Shown one piece after another: positions 5,623-10,640 of a stretch of 10,640 nt of DNA; position 1 is the stretch's first letter, and every line of letters begins with the position of its first letter. The stretch comes from Acetobacteraceae bacterium (GTDB lineage: Bacteria > Pseudomonadota > Alphaproteobacteria > Acetobacterales > Acetobacteraceae). The notes beneath the pieces were generated by a model. That model saw only the letters and a program-made list of their open reading frames with translations. It made no database searches and had not been told where the DNA came from. The DNA lies in NCBI GenBank assembly GCA_030039695.1, contig JASHVB010000471.1:1-10640 (forward strand), written 5' to 3'. A program made the translations under genes and the position numbers.

Positions 5623-7268
5623 TTGTGCATGTCCATGATTTCGGGGTCGATGACTTTGGCACGGTACTCATCGAGATTGGTGCCGAGCGTCAGGATATTG
5701 TCGACGAAGTCCTGCGGTTGACCGAACTGCTTGCCGATGGCCATCAGGCCCGCAGCGAGCGCTTCGATCTTCGTCACCTCCAGTTCCTCGTAGTCGCCCA
5801 ACACATCGTTCCACACCTCAATCTTCAGCTTTTCCTTCGGGTTCTTGAGCATCTGCTTCAGGTCGACTTCGATCGACCCCTTGGTGTTCTCGCCCCAGCC
5901 CTCGATCTTGCCCTTTAGGCCCTTCGGAACTTTCGTCTTCTTGGTCGCGTTGCCGTTGAGCCAGAGCTTGCCGCGCACGAGGTCGAGACCACACATTTCC
6001 TTCTTGGCCTGCTCGTCCTCTGGCTTGTTGGCGGTGATCATGATGTTCGTCATGAAACCGAGCTGACGCTTCTGGACCCCGCTCATGTCGAGGTCGGTGC
6101 CGCCAGGCCCGGTGACGCGCCGGAACCCGTCCATCCGCATGAAGTCCTCGACGGTCTCGTCGAAGATGAGCGGCTCCGCCGTGTCCTCCTGCTTGCCCAT
6201 ACCAGGCACGAACATGAGGACGCGTTCCACGCCTGTCCCGTCGGTGTAGGGAATGACGACGTCGGTGTGCGTCATGCCGCCCGCGATCTGCGCGGCCTTG
6301 TCGAATTCGATCTGCTTGCCCTGATCCTTACTCTGCTGAACGTGCTTGTCCTCCATCAGGCCCACGACCTGCGCGCCGATGCCCTGTTTCTTGAGCTCCG
6401 CGACCAGGTTCTCGGCCTCGGTCATGCAGTCGCCGCCGCCGTATTTCTTGGCGATCTTGGCACCGTCGAGGTTGAAGTTTTCCAGTGCCTTGCCGACGTC
6501 GGGTGTCTTGCGATCGAGCTTTGAGCGCTCCCGCATCGCGCGCATGAAGTCGAGCGCGACGCCGCCGCGACTATAGTTAACGTCCACCGTCTTCTTAAAC
6601 GTGTCTTTGATCTCGGCGATCTTTTCGGGCGTCAGGTTCTTGTTCTGCATCGGGATGCTGAGCGGTACGTAAGTCATCGCCTGGCTGAGGAGCTTGAGCT
6701 TGCCCTCCTTGTCGCGCCCAAGGGTAATGTTGTTCTTGCTGACCTCGACCTTGCCCGCCCGCGACGGGTCGGCGGGGAAGGCGGTCAGAACGTCCTTCAG
6801 GCCCGTATACGCCTTTCTGGGATCCGGGTTGGCCTTGCTGGTCTTGCTGCTCAGAAGATGTTCGATCAACACACCCGGCGCGAAGGCGTCGTCCTTGTTT
6901 AGGTCGGCGACAATCTTCGCCAGTTTCTCCGGCGGAACGTCTTCCAGTTCATTGCGCAGCAGTTCGGCGGACTCGATCTTGATGCCGCGGCCGAGGGTGT
7001 TGGCGAGGATGCTACGTATGTCACCGCGCGCCTGCTCGGTGCTTCCCTTCGCTTCCTTGCGGCTGAAATGCAGAAGCTCCTGGATGCGCGCACGCTCCTG
7101 CAGATCGCCATTCCGGATGCGGCCATCGAGGTTTTTGCTAACAAGGGTCGGCATCGTGCCGCCGATGGTGCCCGCCTTTTTCGTCAGGTCGCCGAGCTTG
7201 AATGCTTTCTTGAACTTGGAAAGTTTGGCTTGGTCGAGCTTCGGCTTGGTTTGGGCTTTCCCGCTCAT
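5619..7268 (-). CDS. large protein with transglutaminase-like Cys-His core, first gene of the operon
   Basis: A 549-residue soluble protein of unknown function. The N-terminus is very Lys-rich (MSGKAQTKPKLDQAKL) with no signal peptide or membrane segment. The middle contains GGGDCMTEAENL with C281, then a helix ending GIGAQVVG, and 53 residues after the Cys a strand beginning THTDVVIPYTDG with H334. This order, Gly-Asp-Cys, helix, GI-A-VV, then His at the head of a strand, is the signature of the transglutaminase-like/papain-like fold, where Cys and His are catalytic. The third residue is not obvious: D336 or D343 are candidates, but neither sits where transglutaminases usually place it. The C-terminal third has alternating Lys/Glu-rich strands and helices and no known motif. 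The start is set by a perfect AGGAGG nine nt before the ATG at 7268; the frame extends 28 codons upstream without support. Possible roles are a cysteine peptidase, amidase or cross-linking enzyme, or an inactive structural relative. The gene is certain, the fold call moderate. Confidence 0.8.
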   Translation of the reverse strand: MSGKAQTKPKLDQAKLSKFKKAFKLGDLTKKAGTIGGTMPTLVSKNLDGRIRNGDLQERARIQELLHFSRKEAKGSTEQARGDIRSILANTLGRGIKIESAELLRNELEDVPPEKLAKIVADLNKDDAFAPGVLIEHLLSSKTSKANPDPRKAYTGLKDVLTAFPADPSRAGKVEVSKNNITLGRDKEGKLKLLSQAMTYVPLSIPMQNKNLTPEKIAEIKDTFKKTVDVNYSRGGVALDFMRAMRERSKLDRKTPDVGKALENFNLDGAKIAKKYGGGDCMTEAENLVAELKKQGIGAQVVGLMEDKHVQQSKDQGKQIEFDKAAQIAGGMTHTDVVIPYTDGTGVERVLMFVPGMGKQEDTAEPLIFDETVEDFMRMDGFRRVTGPGGTDLDMSGVQKRQLGFMTNIMITANKPEDEQAKKEMCGLDLVRGKLWLNGNATKKTKVPKGLKGKIEGWGENTKGSIEVDLKQMLKNPKEKLKIEVWNDVLGDYEELEVTKIEALAAGLMAIGKQFGQPQDFVDNILTLGTNLDEYRAKVIDPEIMDMHK

Positions 7269-7277
7269 TGTGTTGCG

Positions 7278-7283
7278 CCTCCT
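7278..7283 (-). promoter_or_regulatory. perfect Shine-Dalgarno AGGAGG that sets the operon start
   Basis: On the minus strand AGGAGG stands 9 nt before the ATG at 7268. It decides the start of the 549-residue protein against an upstream in-frame ATG at 7352, which would lie upstream of the promoter. It predicts strong translation of the first operon gene. Confidence 0.85.
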
Positions 7284-7294
7284 GAGCGGCGCGC

Positions 7295-7322
7295 AGTATT
7301 GCCCGTGGTTTGAGGGTGTCAA
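7295..7322 (-). promoter_or_regulatory. sigma-70-type promoter of the three-gene operon
   Basis: On the minus strand a perfect TTGACA (-35, at 7322-7317) is followed after 16 bp by AATACT (-10, at 7300-7295; four of six to TATAAT). Transcription would begin near 7288, giving a leader of only about 20 nt that carries the AGGAGG. The match and placement are good for a by-eye call; the -10 is imperfect and the spacing 1 bp below the optimum. Confidence 0.6.
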
Positions 7323-7340
7323 GGGCGTTTCCAATCTGCC

Positions 7341-7353
7341 AGTGCGCCGCACT
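7341..7353. promoter_or_regulatory. 13-bp palindrome upstream of the operon promoter
   Basis: AGTGCG-C-CGCACT is a perfect inverted repeat with a 1-bp centre, 18 bp upstream of the -35 box. The position suits an activator or repressor site. No regulator gene lies beside it, and a 6-bp palindrome can arise by chance in GC-rich DNA, so the role is inferred. Confidence 0.35.
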
Positions 7354-7777
7354 AAGCCCGAGATCGCCAGCGCTCGGGCTCCGCAGTCATGCCGGAGACG
7401 GGCTGGGCGACGGCCCTCCCGCCATGTTCGGACCTGCCCGAACGGACGGGATCCTGAGTGTTATGCTGCGGCGGAGTCGCAAGGCGATTACACCTGGATC
7501 GATCAGGCGCGGTGTCAGATGCGCACTCTCGTTGGTCGAGCAAGGGCGGCCGACTGGCGTCAGTTAACGGCGGTCACGTTCGGGAACGGCCGAGATGACC
7601 AGGTGGCCAGGGCTTTCATCGTGTCGGGGCCTCCTTTTCCCCAACCACGATGCCGCCGGGATCGTCTTGGACCGCACGTGCGTCAGGCCCGGTTAAGAAG
7701 CAATGCGACAGCCGTGGCGAGTGCCACGCCTATGGTACTGGCCCATGAGACGGCATGAACTGTTACCGGACGGAGGG
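7354..7777. other. intergenic region between glgX and the three-gene operon
   Basis: No credible gene is visible. Open frames on both strands here give Arg/Pro-rich translations, and the long plus-strand frame that enters is antisense to the operon's first gene. A short inverted repeat, GTTCGG at 7426-7431 with CCGAAC at 7438-7443, is present. I see no clear T-tailed terminator for glgX. Confidence 0.4.
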
Positions 7778-9799
7778 TTATCGACCCGCTGCGGTCAGCA
7801 CGACAACCGAGCGTGCGGCCACCGCATATCGCGCCTCACCCAAGGGAGAAGCCTCTGTGGCTTCCGCGATATCGAGCGGGCTCGGGAGCGATGTGTCCAC
7901 CACCCGAACCCACGGACCGGCCTCCTCGATCGTGAAGACAAGATTATCCCAGTACGCGTTCGCCATGACGTAGATGTCGGTGTCACCGACACTGGCACCG
8001 CGAAGATGGAAGGCAACGCTTCGTGAGTTCGGAGAGAGGTCGGGAACCGGGTCCACGCCATGCCACGTGACGTCCAATCCCCAACCAACGCTGCGACCAA
8101 TGGATGGATGGGCTTTGCGGAACGCAATCATCATCTGAAAGAAGCGCAGGATGTCGGTGTTCTCGTCAGCCCGCGCCCAGTCGAGCCATGTGGTCTCGTT
8201 GTCCTGATCCCACGGATTGGAATGACCGTGCTGCGTGTGCATAAACTCATCACCCGCGACGAACATCGGCGTCCCGTTCGACAACATCAGCAGACAACAA
8301 AAATTCTTCACCTGCTGGCGACGCAAAGCCGCCACAGCTGGCGGCACCTCGTCGGCCCCTTCGTGGCCGCATCCCCAGCTATGGTACCCATCATGAGTGT
8401 ATGACACCAAATCGCACAGATTCAGGCCATCATGGCAGTCCACATAATTGACGCTCTGGGAGCGCCGGAAGGCGTCCATTTGTGTATCCGGAAATAGGTC
8501 GGTACTGCCGTAAAGCCGGGTCATAAGAGTGGGAACCAGATTTGGCTCCCCCCGGACAAAACCCCTGATCGTGTCGCGAAATTGGTCGTTCCACTGGGAC
8601 CAGCTTTTCCCGGGAAAGGCGCGCCCGATCATGTAGCCGCTGCCGGGTTCACCCTGCCATGGCTCAGCTATGAGACGGGTGTCAACCAAATCCGGGTCGC
8701 TCGCGATCTCTGATATGATCGGCGGGTGCTTGAAAGTGAGTGTGCCGTCGTCGCCGCGTGCGAAGATGGAGGCAAGGTCAAAGCGAAATCCGTCCACGCC
8801 CATCTCGCGTGTCCAATACCGGAGGCTATCGACGATGAGCCGTCGCACGACCGGATGTGCCGTGCGCATATCGTTGCCGCATGCGCTGTAGTCCTGATAT
8901 TTTGCCTGATCATATGGATCGAGAGCATAATATGACGAATTATCGATGCCACGAAAGGAATAGGTCGGCCCATTGATGCCGGCCTCGGCGGTGTGATTAT
9001 ACACGACATCGAGGAACACTTCGATACCGGCGCAATGGAGTTCATCCACCATGTGGCGGAACTCGGCGATCGTTTCGGTCGGTGATCCTGATTGTCCATA
9101 GCCGAGGCACGGGGCGAAGAAGTTGAGCGTCATGTACCCCCAGAAATTGCCTTCCTGTGGATCAACCTGGTGGACCGGCAGGAGTTCGACGGCAGTCACG
9201 CCAAGACGTTGAAGGTATGGTATCTTCTCTACGACACCTGTGAACGTTCCGCGCACGTTCTTGGCTACGCCTGAATTTTCACGCTGTGTGAAGCCTCGTA
9301 CGTGCATCTCATAGATGACGAGTTCATGACCATAGCGAGGTCCGACAGGACGCGTCGCCGCCAAAAGCGCCTGCCTGGGCGGCAACACGCCGAGCGGCGC
9401 CTGACCGGCATTGGAACCGGGGCGGCATGCAGCGGCGCGGTCATGGCCTGGTGGAAAGAAGACGCCTTTAGCGTACGGATCAAGCAGAATTTTCTGTCCA
9501 TCAAATCGTTGTCCATGGGCGGGGTCATACGGGCCGGTGACTCGATACCCATAGTAGAATGCACCTTCGGCCATACCTGCCGAAACACGGGTATGCCAAA
9601 TACGGTGGGTCTTGTTTCGAGGAAATTCGAATGGAATACTGCGCAGCGGCATTGCAAAATCCTGCCCGCTGTACAGGAGTAGAGTCACCGCTTCCGCATG
9701 TCTGGAGTAGATTGCAAAATTATAAGCCTGCTCCTCCTCGATCCACACCGCGCCCAGCGGAAATGGTGCGCCTTCAGCCTTTTCTTGTTCATCAAGCAT
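7778..9799 (-). CDS. glgX: glycogen-debranching enzyme, isoamylase type (GH13)
   Basis: A 673-residue cytoplasmic enzyme that cleaves alpha-1,6 branch points in glycogen or limit dextrins, releasing chains for further breakdown. The N-terminal ~150 residues form the carbohydrate-binding module typical of isoamylases (FPLGAVWIEEEQAYNFAIYS, then YYGYRVTGPYDP). The GH13 barrel follows, with all four conserved regions: DVVYNH (264-269), DGFRFDLAS with nucleophile D341, IAEPW with acid/base E379, and CHDG with D457. NPWDQDNETTWLDW near residue 550 is characteristic of the GlgX/TreX group. The length is normal and the frame undamaged. I chose the ATG at 9799: GGAG stands 8 nt upstream and the N-terminal module begins a few residues later. 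The same frame is open to 10072, but those extra 91 codons overlap the broken flavoprotein gene and read partly as that protein. The start lies 4 nt after the stop of the truncated upstream frame, so translation may be coupled. A trehalose-pathway role for a TreX-like relative is possible, but no tre genes are visible. Confidence 0.93.
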   Translation of the reverse strand: MLDEQEKAEGAPFPLGAVWIEEEQAYNFAIYSRHAEAVTLLLYSGQDFAMPLRSIPFEFPRNKTHRIWHTRVSAGMAEGAFYYGYRVTGPYDPAHGQRFDGQKILLDPYAKGVFFPPGHDRAAACRPGSNAGQAPLGVLPPRQALLAATRPVGPRYGHELVIYEMHVRGFTQRENSGVAKNVRGTFTGVVEKIPYLQRLGVTAVELLPVHQVDPQEGNFWGYMTLNFFAPCLGYGQSGSPTETIAEFRHMVDELHCAGIEVFLDVVYNHTAEAGINGPTYSFRGIDNSSYYALDPYDQAKYQDYSACGNDMRTAHPVVRRLIVDSLRYWTREMGVDGFRFDLASIFARGDDGTLTFKHPPIISEIASDPDLVDTRLIAEPWQGEPGSGYMIGRAFPGKSWSQWNDQFRDTIRGFVRGEPNLVPTLMTRLYGSTDLFPDTQMDAFRRSQSVNYVDCHDGLNLCDLVSYTHDGYHSWGCGHEGADEVPPAVAALRRQQVKNFCCLLMLSNGTPMFVAGDEFMHTQHGHSNPWDQDNETTWLDWARADENTDILRFFQMMIAFRKAHPSIGRSVGWGLDVTWHGVDPVPDLSPNSRSVAFHLRGASVGDTDIYVMANAYWDNLVFTIEEAGPWVRVVDTSLPSPLDIAEATEASPLGEARYAVAARSVVVLTAAGR

Positions 9800-9803
9800 G
9801 CCA

Positions 9804-10409
9804 TCAGCTCCATGCACTGCAGCCATGCCCCAGGATCGTTGTGGCCCGGCTGAATATCCGCTTGGCACGGGCCGGGCAGTGAAATAGGGACCGAGCTGCA
9901 TCGAAACAGGGGGGCCCGACGGCAGACTCAATGGCGCGCACAACATCTGCAGAGCGATGTTCGACCTGATCGGCGCTGAGTGAGGGGGCGGCTGGAATGA
10001 AAGAGACTTTGCGCTCAATGGCGTCGGCACCAGCTTCTTGCACGAGGCGCGCATGCCGCGTCCGCCCGGCACCCGTCACGCCGTTCAGACCCGCGATCAA
10101 GGGAATGGCCACAGCGCGGCAAGCCTTGTGGATGGTTTGCAGGTATTCGTACAGCTGCGTCCGATAAGCAGCTGCTGATGGCAGGTAGGACAGCATGGCA
10201 GCAGAGCCGATGGGCCCAGTGTTCGAGTATTGCTCAACGGCGTTCTCTTGCTGCTCACTCTGCTCCTCGAAAAGCGACGGCAGCATGACAACGACGCTTC
10301 CCCCATCCTCGATGTGTCCGATGTTGTCCGGATCAATGGTCAACGGTGACGCCGACGCAACCAACAGATTTTTCAAACTCAGGCCGAGACAGTTGCTCGC
10401 CACGTCCAT
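9804..10409 (-). pseudogene. dihydroorotate dehydrogenase-like flavoprotein, truncated and frameshifted
   Basis: From the ATG at 10409 the product resembles the N-terminal half of the dihydroorotate-dehydrogenase-like family, FMN-binding beta/alpha barrels of about 330 residues. Recognisable parts are LGLSLKNLLVASASPLT, the SLFEEQ motif, IPLIAGLNG and QEAGADAIE. At the C6 run 9909-9914 the frame breaks. In this frame it reads CFDAARS and then nonsense to a TGA at 9804 (201 codons). In the frame one base over it continues as PPVSMQLGPYFT, matching the family's strand V-LSPYF, up to about 9876. One extra C explains the break. Beyond that the family's second half, with the remaining FMN-site residues, is missing and glgX begins. 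So two lesions are present: a frameshift and a 3' truncation. A functional enzyme is very unlikely. Similar genes often accompany pyruvate:ferredoxin oxidoreductase genes; none is visible here. Confidence 0.75.
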
Positions 10410-10443
10410 GTGCCTGAAGCTCGTTTCGTTGCGAGGAAGGCGG

Positions 10444-10640
10444 CTAAAAGCGTCGCGCGTTGCGCCAGTGATAGCTGACGCTCTTTCTCCACACCGAGTA
10501 TGATATTCGCTTGCGCCCGGGCAGCTCTTCTATGAGATCGTAATCAGCATAGAGGGACCAGCTCGTTATGCCTTTGAGCTCCGCGAACCGGTGTCTGGCA
10601 TGTTCGACTGCATCGTCGCGACTGGCTCCATGGACCTCCA
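10444..10640 (-). CDS. 3' end of an unidentified gene (partial)
   Basis: On the minus strand a frame enters from the right edge and stays open for 64 codons to a TAG at 10446-10444, 34 nt before the ATG of the flavoprotein remnant. Its composition looks protein-like, mixing charged and aromatic residues: DDAVEHARHRFAEL, then SWSLYADYDLIEELPG, ending SYHWRNARRF. The other two frames close early or look non-coding. I recognise no family, and no catalytic motif is visible. The close spacing and shared strand suggest it was in one transcription unit with the flavoprotein gene. Most of the gene lies outside the window. Confidence 0.55.
   Translation of the reverse strand, partial: EVHGASRDDAVEHARHRFAELKGITSWSLYADYDLIEELPGRKRISYSVWRKSVSYHWRNARRF

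Noticed and set aside
4676..5638. Plus-strand open frame of 320 codons
   Set aside because: It lies almost wholly antisense to two minus-strand genes with good start signals and coupling. Its translation is Ser/Ala/Arg-rich, as expected for a shadow frame in GC-rich DNA.
6694..7758. Plus-strand open frame of 354 codons
   Set aside because: It is antisense to the start of the 549-residue gene and its promoter; the translation is low-complexity Arg/Ser/Leu-rich with no motif.
9800..10072. Upstream extension of the glgX frame (91 codons)
   Set aside because: It overlaps the flavoprotein remnant and partly encodes it; the ATG at 9799 has a good GGAG and gives a normal GlgX.
1..10640. CRISPR arrays, tRNA or rRNA genes
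   Set aside because: I found no regularly spaced repeats, no tRNA-like cloverleaf and no rRNA sequence when reading by eye; a covariance-model scan was not possible.

Overview
The window is GC-rich bacterial DNA, probably from an alphaproteobacterium. Acetobacteraceae-like or other soil/plant-associated or acid-tolerant lineages fit, but this rests on general resemblance and no marker gene is present. It reads as an accessory or rearranged region: intact metabolic and transport genes sit beside an insertion-sequence remnant, a toxin-antitoxin pair, a broken enzyme gene and an operon of unknown function.

Left part, plus strand (1-4421). After a possible gene tail at the left edge there is a complete P-type ATPase of the plasma-membrane proton-pump type (P3A) at 352-2736. 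About 1 kb without an intact gene follows. It holds a long imperfect hairpin (3107-3158) and the frameshifted start of an IS256-family transposase (3232-3363). Next is a compact type II toxin-antitoxin operon: a ribbon-helix-helix antitoxin (3763-4011) overlapping by 4 nt a PIN-domain ribonuclease toxin that starts at TTG (4008-4421). It has a plausible promoter and a direct repeat between promoter and start codon that could be its operator.

Middle part, minus strand (7322-4816). A three-gene operon reads leftward from a promoter with a perfect -35 box and an AGGAGG ribosome-binding site. It encodes a 549-residue lysine-rich protein with a transglutaminase-like Cys...His core, an 89-residue acidic protein whose start overlaps the first gene's stop (ATGA), and a 174-residue mostly helical protein. 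I recognise no named family for the operon as a whole; it is the best candidate here for an undescribed system.

Right part, minus strand (10640-7778). In transcription order there is the tail of an unidentified gene entering from the right edge, the N-terminal half of a dihydroorotate-dehydrogenase-like flavoprotein gene that is frameshifted and truncated, and a complete glycogen-debranching enzyme gene (glgX). The glgX start codon lies 4 nt after the stop of the truncated frame. This junction looks like the scar of a recombination or deletion.

The genes do not form one pathway. The ATPase would act at the membrane, GlgX in glycogen breakdown, the toxin-antitoxin pair in stabilisation or stress response, and the middle operon has no assigned role.
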